Numbered from the stretch's first letter, positions 11,894 through 24,780 are shown. The stretch is DNA of 64,000 nt from Coriaria nepalensis (GCA_027186245.1 CP114484.1:11914001-11978000); one strand, 5' to 3'. Numbers and translations: made by a program. Notes: generated by a model from the sequence alone, not told the origin.

Positions 11894-12781
11894 ATGCAGG
11901 TCTATGGCTACTTCATTTTGCTCTATCTTCTCCTTCTATCCTCTTCTTATTCGGCTTTGTCTGATATAGAAACCTCTTTTATCGTTCGTCAACAACTTAC
12001 TACCCTATATGAGGATGGTATTTTGCCTGATCATTTTGAATTTACGGTTCAAGTGAATAAGACTTTTCCGAACCCCAGGCTTCGACGTGCATTCATTGCA
12101 CTCCAAGCATGGAAAAAGGCTATATATTCCGACCAATTTAAGACGACTGAGAATTGGGTTAGAGACGATGTTTGTGCATACAAAGGTGTTTGTTGTGCAC
12201 CCGCTTTGGATAAACTGGAAGAGACCGTTGTGGCCGGGATGGATATTAACCATGCTGATATTGCTGGCTGCCTCCCCACCGAGTTGGGCTTGTTAGATGA
12301 CATAGCACTGTTTCATATCAATACAGATAGGTTTTGTGGGATTATTCCAAAGAGCTTTAAAAAGCTGATACTTCTTCATGAGCTTGATGTTAGCAATAAC
12401 CGCTTTGTGGGTCCTTTCCCTGAGGTTGTATTAGAAATTCCCAAGCTGAAATATCTTGATCTTAGGTACAACAATTTCGAGGGACCTTTGCCTTTAGAGC
12501 TTTTCGACATAGAGTTAGATGCTATCTTCTTGAACAACAACCGATTCACATCTCACATACCTGAGAATCTCTGAAACTCTCCGACTTCGGTTGTTGTTTT
12601 TGCTAATAACCAGCTTGCGGGATGCATTCCAAGAAGCATTGGCAATATGACTAACACGTTGAATGGGATAATTTTCTTGAACAATAAGTTTGCAGGTTGT
12701 GTGCCTCGAGAGGTTAAGGAGCTTGACGTTTCGTGGAACAAGCTTACTGAGTTTTCGATATCGACATTCCAAAGCTACTAA
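11894..12781 (+). pseudogene. LRX-type leucine-rich repeat protein, truncated and interrupted
   Basis: The start is ATG 11894 (MQVYGYFILLYLLLLSS), which gives a clear signal peptide; a longer upstream in-frame extension is not LRX-like. The N-terminal region (LRRAFIALQAWKKAIYSD, NWVRDDVCAYKGVCCAP) and the LRRs (FHINTDRFCGIIPKSFKKL, HELDVSNNRFVGPFP) are those of LRR-extensin proteins, which bind RALF peptides and cell-wall components. An in-frame TGA at 12572-12574 falls where the family has Gly (IPENL-stop-NSPTSVVVFANNQ). The same frame continues for 68 codons to TAA 12779-12781. There, after GCVPREV, roughly one LRR seems to be missing before ELDVSWNKL. No proline-rich extensin tail follows. 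As read it would give a secreted protein of 226 residues. It may be a pseudogene or a shortened secreted LRR protein. Confidence 0.75.
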
Positions 12782-14040
12782 AATGATCCTAACATTTTTA
12801 TTAGTATTAGTTATTTTATTATAAATAAAATGATTCTTATATAAATATATAAAAATATAATTATATATTTAAATATTTTCTAGATGCTCTTCTCTTTCAG
12901 CTACTAAAATGTCTACTCACATTTGATCTTTTTGAAATAGTGTTCACTCTCTTAACTAGACATATGTTCTTAACATCATTCTCAATGTAGTTAGTCCATA
13001 GCTTTGCCTCCATTTTGACATTGATTACAGTCAAAAAACCTGCCCAAGCATAAAGGTTGACATTGGAATTTGTAAATCTGGTTATATTTTGAGTGAAACT
13101 ATACATCATTACAGCTCAGGAACTGTCTTCTTATACTCTTCTGTATCTTAGAAACTCAATATTAGAAGACTACACTTGTCGTTTTAACAACGTTTAGCAA
13201 AATCCCATTTGGCCGGCGAAGACTTAATATCTAAAATTTAAATGTAACTAAAATCTGATGATCGCAATTTGTGTACATATTATTTGATTAAGAAATGGAA
13301 AAACAATAACATAACCACTTGCAACGTTCGAAACGACATAGTTAATTGACATTCGGATATGATATGTAACATAAGATGGGAGAGTTATGTAAGTTGAGCT
13401 TTTTCCTTTGTTTGGTTCATTGCTGTGATTTCTTCCTTCCATAAATGCCAATGGTGAAGAGAGGAGGGTTTCTTTCATGTACTTTATGAGCGTTTCTATA
13501 TATATAAGCTAAACAATTAAAAAAAAAAAAAACTGAAAAAATTATTTTACATTTAATAAATAATAAAATATTATATTATATTTCTTAATATTATTTTCAT
13601 AAATTTTTTATAATTTTATTATGACACTTAATTGTTTTTAAAATATAAAAAAAAAATTATTATTATTATTATTATTAATTTTATTCATATTCATTCTCTC
13701 TTATATAATAAATAAATATTTAAAAAAATCATTGTTCTTGCTTATATTCCATTATCATTCTCGAAAGGAAACAGACATATCATGAGAATCACTCAAGACC
13801 ACGGAAAAAGACTTGAGAAATATTCGCCTTCCACCAAAAGCAGCATCATACAAAACGACAAAAAGAGCTTCACTTTTTTTTTTTTCCCCCCGTCTACTTA
13901 GCATAATGTGCGTCGATGTCATTGATCATCGATCTAGCTCTGTCCTTTTTATACGTGCTTCATTGCCTCTGTCAAACACCAGCAACTTCTTCTACTAGCT
14001 GCTGCTCCTGCTTCTTCTTCTTTCTTTCTCAGTCTTGGTT
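12782..14040. other. AT-rich spacer upstream of kaurene oxidase
   Basis: No supported gene. It has AT-rich sequence with an ATT trinucleotide run near 13657-13676, and a pyrimidine-rich stretch (about 13985-14040) just before the kaurene oxidase start that is likely its leader. Confidence 0.5.
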
Positions 14041-14064
14041 TGAGAAGAAGAGAAAAAAACATTA

Positions 14065-16198
14065 ATGGCCGCCTTAACGCCTGATTCCATCCCACAAATC
14101 ATTCAATTGGTTCAAGCAACTCCATTTGCGAGCTCTGTTGCTATAGGAGGTCTCTCTTTGTCCCTGTTTTTGCTTCTGAAAGCATCTACATCTACTCGCA
14201 AGAAGGGCCACTGCAAACTCCCTCCTGTTCCTGGTACCTATCTTCATGATTATGCATCCTTCTGTCGTTCTTTTCTTTTTTGTTTTCATAGAAAATCAAG
14301 CGGGTCTTTTTATCCTTAAATCTTTTTTCATATTGTAACGCTAATTAATGGGATTCTGGAATCAGCGGTCCCTGGTGTGCCACTGCTAGGGAATCTGCTG
14401 CAGCTGAAGGAGAAAAAACCCCATAAGACGTTTACCAGATGGGTCGACACTTATGGGCCCATTTACTCCATCAGAACCGGAGCTTCCATCGTTATTGTTC
14501 TCAATTCCACCGACGTTGCGAAGGAGGTAAAAAATACTAGTGCAATGAATGTGGAAGTGGAAAATATTATGGCCTTAAAATCTTTTTTTAAGAAAATTTA
14601 TTGGGTATGTTGTATTTAAGGTGAACCGATCAATCTCGAAACCATATACGATCTACCTGAGAATTTCTTTTTTAAATAGTTAATCATCATCTTTTCTTCA
14701 GGCCTTGGTGACTAGGCACTCGTCTATCTCGACCAGAAAGCTAAACAATGCTCTAACCATTCTGACTAATGATAAGTGCATGGTTGCTATGAGTGACTAC
14801 AATGACTTTCACAAGACAGTCAAACGACATATTCTTACTAATGTTCTCGGTCCAAGTGCTCAGGTCTTTACTTAATTGAACTTTTCCATTCTACTTCAAT
14901 CCACTAGTTATAGTACTATTTCCTCTTAACTTGTGGTTTCATATGTACAAATTCCAGAAACGACATAGATGCCACAGAGATGTCATGTTGGAAAACATCT
15001 CGATTCGAGTGCATGCTCATGCGACAAGCCACTCTCAATCTGAAGCTCTTAATTTTAGAGATATATTCGAGTCTGAACTCTTTGGATTAGCATTGAAAGA
15101 GGTAAAGGTTTTTTATTTTATTTTTTGATCATTGAGATATATATACTGTGTGTATGCATGAATGATTATGGTTGGCAGGCATTAGGGAAGGATATAGAAT
15201 CAGTATATGTAGAAGAGCTTGGAAAAACTTTTACAAGAGAAGATATGTTTCAAGTGTTAGTGCATGAGCAAATGGAAGGTGCAATAGAGGTTGATTGGAG
15301 AGATTTCTTTCCTTACTTCAAATGGATTCCTAATAACTCCATGGAGACCAAAATCAAGGGAATGGCATCTCGCCGGAACACATTAATGAAGAGCATCGTT
15401 GAGCAACGCAAGAACCAAATTGCTTCAGGACAGGCACGTACTATATATATATCATGTGTAAATGCTTAATTATTGTCATGCTGAGTACCTTAATAATGTG
15501 ACAATAATTAACTGCTGCTATAACAGGAGTTGAACTCATGCTATCTGAATTTCTTGCTGTCTGAAGGAAAGACACTTACAGAAGATCAGATAAGTACTTT
15601 GGTTTGGGAGACAATTATTGAGGCTTCGGATACTAACATGGTTGTAACAGAATGGGCTATGTATGAGCTCGCTAAAAATCCACATCAGCAGGACCATCTG
15701 CTTCGAGAAATTCGAGACGTGTGTGGATTGGAAAAGCTTAAGGAGGAAGACATAAACAAGCTTCCATATCTGAGTGCTGTTTTTCATGAAACACTTAGAA
15801 GGCATAGTCCGGTTCCAGTCATTCCTCTGCGTTATGCACATGAAGATACCCAAATCGCAGGCTACCATATCCCTGCTGGAAGTGAGATTGCTATAAACAT
15901 ATACGGCTGCAACATGGACAAGGAGCAATGGGAAAGCCCAGAAGAGTGGAAGCCAGAGAGGTTTCTGGACGGGAAATATGATCCCATGGACTTGTACAAA
16001 ACCATGGCGTTTGGAGGAGGGAAGAGAGTATGTGCAGGTTCTCTTCAGGCAATGTTGATTGCTTGTACCGCAATCGGGAAGTTGGTTCAAGAGTTCGAGT
16101 GGGGGTTGAATGTCGGAGAACACGACAGTGTCGACACTCATGGGCTTACTGGTCGGAAACAGGATCCATTACATCTTATTGTTAAGCCTAGAAATTAA
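14065..16198 (+). CDS. KO: ent-Kaurene oxidase, cytochrome P450 CYP701A family
   Basis: Six exons (14065-14233, 14366-14526, 14702-14863, 14958-15101, 15179-15433, 15527-16198) give 520 residues with consistent phases. The enzyme oxidises ent-kaurene in three steps to ent-kaurenoic acid, the step between plastid terpene synthesis and ER gibberellin steps. An N-terminal hydrophobic segment (about residues 22-38) fits outer-envelope or ER anchoring, followed by the proline-rich LPPVPAVPG hinge. Family blocks are plain: [20 protein letters not shown], the I-helix IEASDTN (about 330-334), ETLR (385-388), PERF and the haem loop [10 protein letters not shown] with Cys466. The intron after residue 297 starts with GC (CAG|GCACGT), the only splice that keeps the family sequence [16 protein letters not shown] without an insertion. 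The last 672 bases are one exon. Confidence 0.93.
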
Positions 16199-16199
16199 A

Positions 16200-18600
16200 A
16201 TTTAAAAAATCTTATGTATTGAACTATTTCTAATAAATTTGTTTGTATCATCAGCTTATCACATGTGATGCGACTCATTAAGCCTGCCGTGATTCCACTT
16301 TCTCGGACAATTCTTGTTACCAAATTTTATTCATACTCAAGAAAAAAAAAAAAAAAAGAAACTCCAACGAGAAGATTAATTATAATTTATTGTGTGATTA
16401 ATGTAAGAGACAACGACATTTTTTTGGAGGGAAGCAGGAAAAAATATACAAGAGGGTGACTAGAATGTCCCACCGGCGGTGATGACTTTCTTTCCCTCAT
16501 TCCCGACGTCAATATCCACGGTCACCGAATCGGTACCTCTCTCCAGTTAATCGTTCTTCGCGTATCGAATTTGACCACAAAAAAAAAAAAAGAAGAAAAA
16601 GAAACCCCGATATATATATATATTTTTGTCGCTTGTTTTGTTTGCTAGTTATTCTGTAGAAATTATTAGCCCTTGGGAAATTGGAATCTTAACTCTGCTT
16701 GATTCCTGATGGGTGTACCTAATCGAACTCAAAGTTCAAGTAACAAAAACAAGAGAGGTGAGAGCGATTGGACAAACAATGAGATAAAGCGATGTATGAT
16801 CTTTTGGAAGAAGATAAGAGATTGAACTTGAAAAGGACTAGCTTATTAAGCTTAGCAACATATTTTCAATTTTGCAGATTTGTCTTCGTTTATATCAAAC
16901 ACTAACATCTGAATTCTGAAACGGTTTCCTTTGTTTTTACTCCCTGTCCTCATTTTCCTGTAATGTATTTTTACAGTTTACATTTTTACATATACTAGAA
17001 TGGAATTTTTTCCAACTAATCTTCTCTTCTTCATCCTCTTCCTTAAGTCTCTCTGAAAAAAGAAGGAGAAAGAGAGAGAGAGGGAAAGAAAGCTAACCAA
17101 CTTTAAGCTTGGCTGCCGTAATGCTCTTCGCCATCTACATTGCTCTAGCTGGTGTCTCAATTTTGGTTTCTTAATTCTTGTTTCTCCTCGCAGAACTCAA
17201 CTTATCTCGAGACGGACGTGAGAATTGAGATGACGATTGTCTGTTACCCACTGTTTTTGCAGCCCAACGGGCTGCATTTTTAGTACTGTATTAACCAAAT
17301 CAGAGAGATATCGAGCATGAGCGGCCCATTGACGTCAACTCTTAATTTTTCGGGAGCAAATTGTGACATATGTAGTTTTAGTGGTTATTTATATAAATAT
17401 TAATAGTTTTGGAATTACAAAAATCTATCAGATTAGTGGTATTATTAAAGAATAAATTAATATTATTTTATTTTATTTTATCAATACATTCATAATTTAT
17501 TAATTTTATTTATAAGTTAATTAAATTTAATAAATATAAAAGAAAAGTTAATATTATATATTAATATTAATAATGTAAATTTTAAATTCAAGTCAATATT
17601 ACAATCATCTCAATATATTAATTTTGTTTAAAAAATATTAATCACCATAAATTTATTTTATTATAAAATTAAATATATAATTAACTCTTAACAGCCAAGT
17701 AACCACCACAGAAGACTACTACTAATGTTGTATTATCATTAATTAATGAATTTAATGAGTATCACGTTCCACCAGACAACCAAAGACTTTGACGTAAGCG
17801 CATTTGTCACTCACTAATGATTAGTCAATCTCTGACTTTTGCTTTTAAAAAAATTAAGCGTTTGAAGTAAGCGTTCGTAACTTCGAGGAAACCCTTTTTA
17901 ACTAATCCAAAAAGAGAGGGAGGAGGTGTAGCAGGCGATGCGAGCCGTCGGACACTGGTACGTGTGAACTAAGGGCACTCGTGTCTTCTTACTTTCTAAA
18001 CCTTCCAATTTCAGCAGTCAATAGTCAAACCCAACCACGTCTATAGGAATTAGGAAATGAATGTAACCCGAAATTACCCTTACAGGATGGATAGAGAAAA
18101 AAAAAAAGAAGTAAAATACTTTTTAAATAAATATATTAATTTATAAGTTACAAAATTTGTAAACTGAAATGAGGATTTTAAATTATATGAGATAAGTTTA
18201 TATTATTACTTTATATAAGAGGATAGTGAATTTGAAACGTGGGTCCCATCTTAACGTCTCTCACATAAAAGTATAAATTCTCACATAAAAAAAAAAAAAA
18301 GGATTCATAATAATATTAAATAGTCTTGCATTTTTAGAATCATATATGGTGAAGGGTACATTCGTAAATAATGTGACGGAAGAGGATAGATTCGTAACGT
18401 GGAAGTGGTCTGCTTCTATAATTCGCAGACGCTTCCCATTTACGCCGTTCTTCGTCTTGGTCTTTTCGTTTCTGCCTCCAAATTCTCCATCTGCGCGCTC
18501 TCTCCCTCCCTTTCTCTCTGTGAGAAAGGCGACGCCGGAAACTCGGAAATTCGACCCCAATCTTACTCTCTTCCTCCTACTGAAACCCTAATTTTCCTTT
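16200..18600. other. Intergenic spacer between kaurene oxidase and the thylakoid peptidase
   Basis: No supported gene in about 2.4 kb. It has poly-A and TA runs near 16343-16357, 16579-16590 and 16612-16623, a GA tract near 17071-17083, and very AT-rich sequence from 17380 to 17680. The stretch 18440-18780 is pyrimidine-rich and is probably promoter plus leader of the peptidase gene. Confidence 0.5.
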
Positions 18601-18787
18601 TCCCAACTCCTCCAGTTCTTGTCTCCAGGTTCTAGCTACCTCTTCGATTCAATCCTTGCGTCTCCGTTTCACTAATTTTTTCCGCAGAAATGGCTTTCAT
18701 CGGATTTTGAGGTCTCGATCCTCCAACTTGGTAGTCAGCGAATTCAACCTGTTTCTAATCCTCATTAACCTTCATCAGATTGCTGTT

Positions 18788-20939
18788 ATGGCTATCCGCG
18801 TTACATTCTCGTTCTCTGGCTATGTCGCTCAAAACCTAGCCTCCTGCGCCGGAAATCGAGCAGTGAGTTATCGCGCTGTTCACGAGTACTGGATTCGATC
18901 TCGAGTGTTTGCCTCCAACCAGAAGAGCGAGATCGATCCAACGGGATCTGTGCGCACCTACTACTCCGATTTCCGGCGGCCCAAGCAAAACTGCTGGGCC
19001 AGCTCCGCTTCCAAGTACAGCACTCTCGCAGTAGATATCCTTGGCGATAGCTGTAAGAGTCCTATTGTTCTCGGTTTGATCTCAATGATGAAGTCAACGG
19101 CTGGTGTTTCTTGCTCCTCGTCCATGGCTATGGGTATATTCGGTGTTTCTTCCTTTAACGCCACTTCGATCATACCCTTTTTACAGGGATCGAAGTGGCT
19201 TCCCTGTAATGAATCTGTTCCGGGTCCATCAAGCAGTGAAATCGACAAAGGATGTTGTGAGGTTGAGAGGAATATGAGTCAGCAGTTTAGTCGGAATGGG
19301 TACGAAAAGAGCAGTTGGATTTCACGGTTGTTGAACGTCTGTTCGGAGGATGCGAAGGCTGTGCTTACAGTCTTGACTGTGAACTTGCTCTACCGGTCTT
19401 TCCTGGCTGAGCCTAGATCAATACCTTCTTCTTCCATGTACCCTACCTTAGATGTGGGCGATCGGATTTTAGCTGAAAAGGTTAGCTTTTTTCCGATCTT
19501 AGCTGCTTTCCCGTTTTTTACGACGCAAATATCTGGAATAACATATTAGAGTACAATTCTTTATCAAATGTTCGAGATCATGATTTATCATTAGTGTAAC
19601 TAGCCTTGTGTTACATCAGTAGCATAACAAAAGTGGAAATTCAATTCTTCAGGACTGATCATTAGCTCCTTTGAGAGTGATCTCTAATTTGCTGTATGAA
19701 AGACTATAGTTAGATTATATGGTAGTCTTGATATGAGAACTGTGAAGAAGTTTGCTTTTGTTTACCTTTTATGGTGACTGTAGAATGTAGTTCCTTACCC
19801 CAGGGTGTCTTAGATTGTGAGATTGTGAATTCCTTTTTGGATAATTAAATGATGCCTGAGATGAACTTGCTTGACTAAGATGTTTGATGATTCTTGAAGA
19901 AGGCGAAGTAGACTCTGTTCTTACATGTCTTATTCTCATCCCACTGATCATTTTGCTTCTATTTCTGACTCAGGTGTCTTACTTCTTCAGAAAGCCAAAC
20001 GTTTCAGATATAGTAATTTTCAAGGCTCCTCCTATCTTGCAGGTATCATACATACGTTTAAACTTTGCTTTTGAATGGACATGTCCACCTTCAACCTAAT
20101 GTGGGGATGATGTATTTTCTTACAATTCTGGTATCCTGTGCAGGAAGTTGGTTATAGCTCAGGTGATGTGTTCGTTAAAAGGATTGTGGCTAAGGCTGGT
20201 GACTATGTCGAGGTACTATTCCACCCGCAATTGAATGATTCCACAACATTTGAATCTGTTTTCACTTCCTTTTTATTTATTTCAATATATTGAACGATTA
20301 TGTGGTCTTCTCTGACATTTTATTGTCTTTTGGGGTTTGGTGTAATAGGTTCATGAGGGGAAACTATTGGTGAACGGTGTTGCACAAAATGAGGAGTTTG
20401 TCTTAGAACCACTTGCTTATGAAATGGAACCGATGGTAAGATATCCTGATTCTGCTCCCCACCTTTCTTCTCATGAAGTGGACAGCTTTTGTTGTCGGCT
20501 TACCTAACCTCTCGAATTAATGCAATTTTTTTCTTTCTTTGTTACTTTTGCAGGTTGTGCCTGACGGTTATGTCTTTGTAATGGGAGATAATCGGAACAA
20601 CAGTTTTGATTCTCACAACTGGTAATTCAACATTCTTAAACATGCCCTTTTTTTTCTTTTCAAGGTAACTAAAAAAAGGAAGGGCAACTTAGAAAGTGAG
20701 GTACAATTAGTCACCTTTAAGAGTTCTTGTTGAATTCATATGCGATTGATATCTAATCCTTCAGAAATCGCTGGTTGTTTAGAACTCTTATTCTTACATG
20801 ATATTTGTCTGTGTTCAGGGGTCCACTTCCTGTTGAAAACATCGTTGGCAGATCAGTGTTCCGATATTGGCCCCCTTCAAAAGTATCTGACACCATACAG
20901 GCAGCAAATACAAGAAATAAACCCACAGCAGTTTCTTGA
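18788..20939 (+). CDS. TPP1: Thylakoidal processing peptidase (type I signal peptidase, TPP/Plsp family)
   Basis: Six exons (18788-19480, 19974-20042, 20144-20212, 20349-20435, 20554-20621, 20819-20939) encode 368 residues. The start [17 protein letters not shown] matches the family start I recall (MAIRITF), so I use it although the frame is open back to 18656. The enzyme removes thylakoid-transfer peptides from lumenal proteins after import. The N-terminal 150 residues are Ser-rich, as in a chloroplast transit peptide, and carry the family block [17 protein letters not shown]. The signal-peptidase boxes are intact: [15 protein letters not shown] with nucleophile Ser216, [14 protein letters not shown] with general-base Lys266, and [16 protein letters not shown] membrane segment precedes the Ser box ([15 protein letters not shown]). 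The sequence resembles Arabidopsis TPP1 (At2g30440) more than Plsp1. Confidence 0.93.
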
Positions 20940-22320
20940 CGATACATTATCCTCAGAACTATGAGATCTCTCTCATATGACTCATCTCATCTAGCTAGAT
21001 GGTGATTTTATTATTACTTGACCACTCTTGTGGCGAATTGTTGACGGGGTTGTGAATATTCCACCCCTTATCCACCCTGATGATCTTACCGTGCAATGTC
21101 GTTCGGGAATGGACAGATGATGTTTTTAGCCGTTCATTTCCTGTTATCTTTTGTTAAGGGCTGATATTGATTGCCGATGTTACATTTGTTTTCTTTTCTG
21201 TAATGGAATCATAACTTTTATTCCCCCTCATCTAAGAGGAGAAAGTTAAAAAGATGAAGAAGAACGAAATTCTTGTTCAGCAAAGCAAGGTATGGACAGG
21301 GCCGCCATGGATGACCAAATAATGTCTATGATGTCCGAAATCCCCTTTCCGACACCTCTCTCTTGTTTAGTGCTGTACTTGTATTGCTGTGAAGTAGACC
21401 AGTAACAAGTGTTATTTTTCTTTATCATGTTTGGCTTGTCTTGAATTAGATCAACGCTGGAAATATCAACTAAATTGATTGGAATCCTTTTGGGCTGTCT
21501 ATGAAACACAAAGTGACCACCTGCATTTGTAGAAGACATAGATTTCTTAATATATATATATATATAATTCGAATTTGATATCCTCCTGCCCGATCCGATC
21601 CTTTCAAACTATGGATGTCCACTACTATCGGGTCGGGATCAGATCCAATGCTTAATCCTAAACGAAACTATACTCCCCCGTCTTATCATAAGATTAAAAA
21701 AAGGGTTAAATAATTATTTTCGTTCCTAAATTTTTACTATTTATTTATTTTCGATTTAAATTTTTAAACATTTTAATTTTTTAAAATAATTATTTTTATC
21801 TTTAGAATTAAAATATATAAATTTAAATTTTAAAAATGACTCTTAAAGCTTCATAAATACTAAAATTAATATATTGTTATATCATAAATATTATTAAAAT
21901 TATTATTGAAGTGGTTGTTATTAAGATTTAAAATTGTAAAAAATAAAATTTGATAGGTGGAAAAGAAATTGTAATTAAAATTATAAATTAATTTACAAAA
22001 AAATATTAATTATAAGTATGTTAATATTAATTAAATAATTAAATATTTTAATTTTAATATTATAAGTATTAAACGTCATTTTTAATTTTATATCTTATCG
22101 ATTAAAATATGATATTCTAAAAATATTATTAATGAAATTAAATTATTTAAAAATTTAATGACTAAAATGAAGAAAACAGTAAAACTTGATGGATGAAAAC
22201 GACAATTTAGCCCATTAAAAAATCATCGTTAACTATCGGGGTATTAAAGTCATTTCAAGTACACAGATTTGTAACCGCATGTCTTATCCCTTCATCCCGA
22301 CTTCTGCTAAATGAAGAACG
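20940..22320. other. 3' region of the peptidase gene and AT-rich spacer
   Basis: A probable 3' UTR runs to about 21240. After it come a short antisense open frame with no recognisable features (21246-21539), a TA microsatellite near 21550-21566, and 500 bases of very AT-rich sequence. No gene is supported. Confidence 0.5.
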
Positions 22321-22380
22321 TTGATCATCATTCATCGGCGTCAGATCCCGTTTAATCAGTTCGTTGACGACGGACGAAAA

Positions 22381-23778
22381 ATGACAACAAGTCGTTCTGT
22401 CCTCTTGTCACTTCTCTACTTTCTTCTCTTCCTCCAAATCTCTAAATCTTCTTCCACCTCCTCCAAGCCCTACAATAACACCCTCCTCTTGCAGGTAAGT
22501 GTGTAATGGGAAAATATCAGATCGTATCTCTCTTTCACGTTTCAGTACTCAATCACCTTATCTTTCTTGTTTTCGTCTTCAAAAAAATCAGGACGTTTTG
22601 AAGGAAATAGCAGCGAATCAGAAGCTAGATTTGGACGGAGTTAGGATCTTGAATTTGGATGTCTCGAAGGTCAAGTTCGGAATCGCTGAGCGCTACGAGA
22701 TCCGGTTCGGATTCGGTAAGACCCGATTGGTGGCCAAATTCTCAGACGAGGTGGCTTCGTGGAATAAGCCGAGTAAAGATGAAACTGATTTAGGCTCTTT
22801 GATTAACGAAGTTGGTGCCATGGCTGTAATTAGCTCCTTTAAAGTGGATGGTCCGTTTGAATTGCGAATCGAAGGCGAAGCCGACCGCCTCTCTCTAATG
22901 TTGCCGGTAAGCTTCAAACTTTTTATTTATCATCAAATTACAGAAAAATTAGTCTAGTTATGGTCAGAAAAAGTAACGCACAAATTTTCGACCTTATCGG
23001 TTGATTTTTCCAGATAAATATTACACACAGTGGTTTGAAACGAATAGTGGTCGGTCAAGGGATAACACTAGAAGTGAGTAGAGCTAGAGAGGTCTCTGTA
23101 TATCATCCCTATGATCTTGGCAAACTGCTGAATCAAATTACTACTAGAACTCAAGTGGAGAGAGGCCAGTTTTTTCAGGCCCCCTCACATTCATCTTGCA
23201 CACCATTGATTCCTATTCGCGTTTCCGGTTCAGCAGAAATCAATGCATATAGGACTGGAAATCCTCATTCTTTCATTAGAACTACTTATGTATCGAAGAA
23301 TGCAATTGAGTTATTGCCAGATAAGTGCTGTCATAATAATCGTCGTTCCGTAATGGCCGCATCCCCTGTTGATTCCTTGAACTTGAGGCTGAATCTGCTG
23401 AAGAATGGTTTGAAGCATGTTTTGGGAGATAGAAATAGAATGATTCAAAGTAGTTTTCCGGGTTTTGTAAAAGGAGTAATGAAAGCATTGCCTGTAATTC
23501 AGTTTCAACTCGAACTGGAAAGGAATGGGGGAAGCAATGATAGTGTTCATAGTACATTGGCGGAGTGGAGGACAAGACCGAGAGTTGAGCATGTTTGGTT
23601 TGAAGTATTAGCAAGGATTGAGGAGGAGAAGCTTATACCCCTTTCAGTCAAGAAAAAGCCTTTCAATGTAGTAGCAGACTCAGCTGCTTGGAGCAATTTA
23701 ATGTCTAATATGTCTTTTACTATGTTTCCATCTCTCCTTGTCCCCCCTGAAGCTCTCACACTGGATATAAAATGGTAA
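22381..23778 (+). CDS. TIN1: TUNICAMYCIN INDUCED 1-like protein
   Basis: Three exons (22381-22494, 22592-22906, 23014-23778) join in phase 0 to 397 residues. The N terminus has a good signal peptide (SVLLSLLYFLLFLQIS). The mature sequence matches the plant-only TIN1 family (Arabidopsis At5g64510) as I recall it: DVLKEI after the signal, GPFELRIEGEADRLSLMLP, ITHSGLKRIVVGQGITLEV, IPIRVSGSAEINAYRTGNP and the C-terminal end LVPPEALTLDIKW. TIN1 is an ER-stress-induced ER protein linked to pollen surface structure; its biochemical activity is unknown. No clear ER-stress promoter element was seen in the 100 bases before the start. The terminal codon TGG is followed directly by TAA. Confidence 0.88.
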
Positions 23779-24780
23779 CTACACCTTGTTGTGATGGAGC
23801 TTTTGTTTATTTACAATAAAATACTCGAAATTGATTGTGTAAATAACAACTATAATTATTAATTTCTTTGTTAATCATTCAAGCAGACATGAAATAGATA
23901 GAGCAAATTGAAAGTTCATCCCTCTTCTCTCCATTGATTGATCTTGCAGACCTGTAGTTGCAGGTTTTGTGCATCCGGTTTCTCTGTCTTAAGTACTGTA
24001 GTATATCATGGAAACAGCATGAAATGGGCCGGCCACTGGAAACAACATGTGGGCTGTAGCCCAATCCGTCAGCTGTGCGATGTTCTACTAACTACATATT
24101 TAGGAGCCCAGGCCCAGTTGATCAAAGTCAAGGTTTAAGACTCACGCAGGCACGTGCTTCTGATCCGAATCCTATGTAAATGCATGTAATTTATTATTTT
24201 CAAATCCTACAAAATTATCTTTCCGAAGTAAAATATTAACGGACAAGAACTGCGCACCGCGAGGCCTTCACGAGGCTGGCGCGAAATTTGAAATATTGCT
24301 GACGGCGTCTGTACTCCGTCCATCAGTCTGTGGGCTAGTCGCATAGAATCATAAGAATCATAAGAATCATAAGAATCATAATAAATGCTTTAGTAATGCA
24401 AAATTCTCATTATGTTATTAACACGGCAGAAAATAAATTAATTAGAAAGATAGAGAGAGAGAGGGAGAGTTTGAGTGGGTGGAGGTGAATCCAGAGGTAG
24501 TGGACCTGAAGATTAAATTTAAAAATAAATAAAAAATAAGAAAAGGAAAAAGGATTCGTAGATGTGACTTAAAACAGATTTTGTTTTTGTTTTTGTTTTT
24601 GTTTTTGTTTTTTTTGTAAGAAACTATTTTTATTGTTTTTTTGTATTTTAATTTTTATATATATATAAAAAACTATATAAAAAAAAAAACATAATTATTA
24701 CTATGATGTCCTCTTCTTAATAAAGATTAGAGATTATTAAATTACCTCATTGATTTCAACAATAACAAAATTTCCTCCCA
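23779..24780. other. Spacer with short repeats downstream of TIN1
   Basis: Contains the TIN1 3' region, four copies of a 9-bp unit (agaatcata) at about 24344-24381, a GA tract near 24452-24468, and a run of TTTTTG units near 24582-24610. No gene is supported. Confidence 0.6.

Noticed and set aside
13248..13478. 76-residue minus-strand frame
   Set aside because: Low-complexity AT-rich spacer with no family features.
15536..16141. 201-residue antisense frame across kaurene oxidase
   Set aside because: Complement of the P450 last exon.
18346..18635. Two frames upstream of the peptidase gene
   Set aside because: Pyrimidine-rich leader without conserved features; the family start lies at 18788.
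21246..21539. 97-residue antisense frame past the peptidase 3' end
   Set aside because: No signal, motif or splice context; cannot be separated from chance.
23938..24138. 66-residue frame after TIN1 as a further exon
   Set aside because: The TIN1 family ends in LDIKW, reached in the previous exon; this frame has no family similarity.
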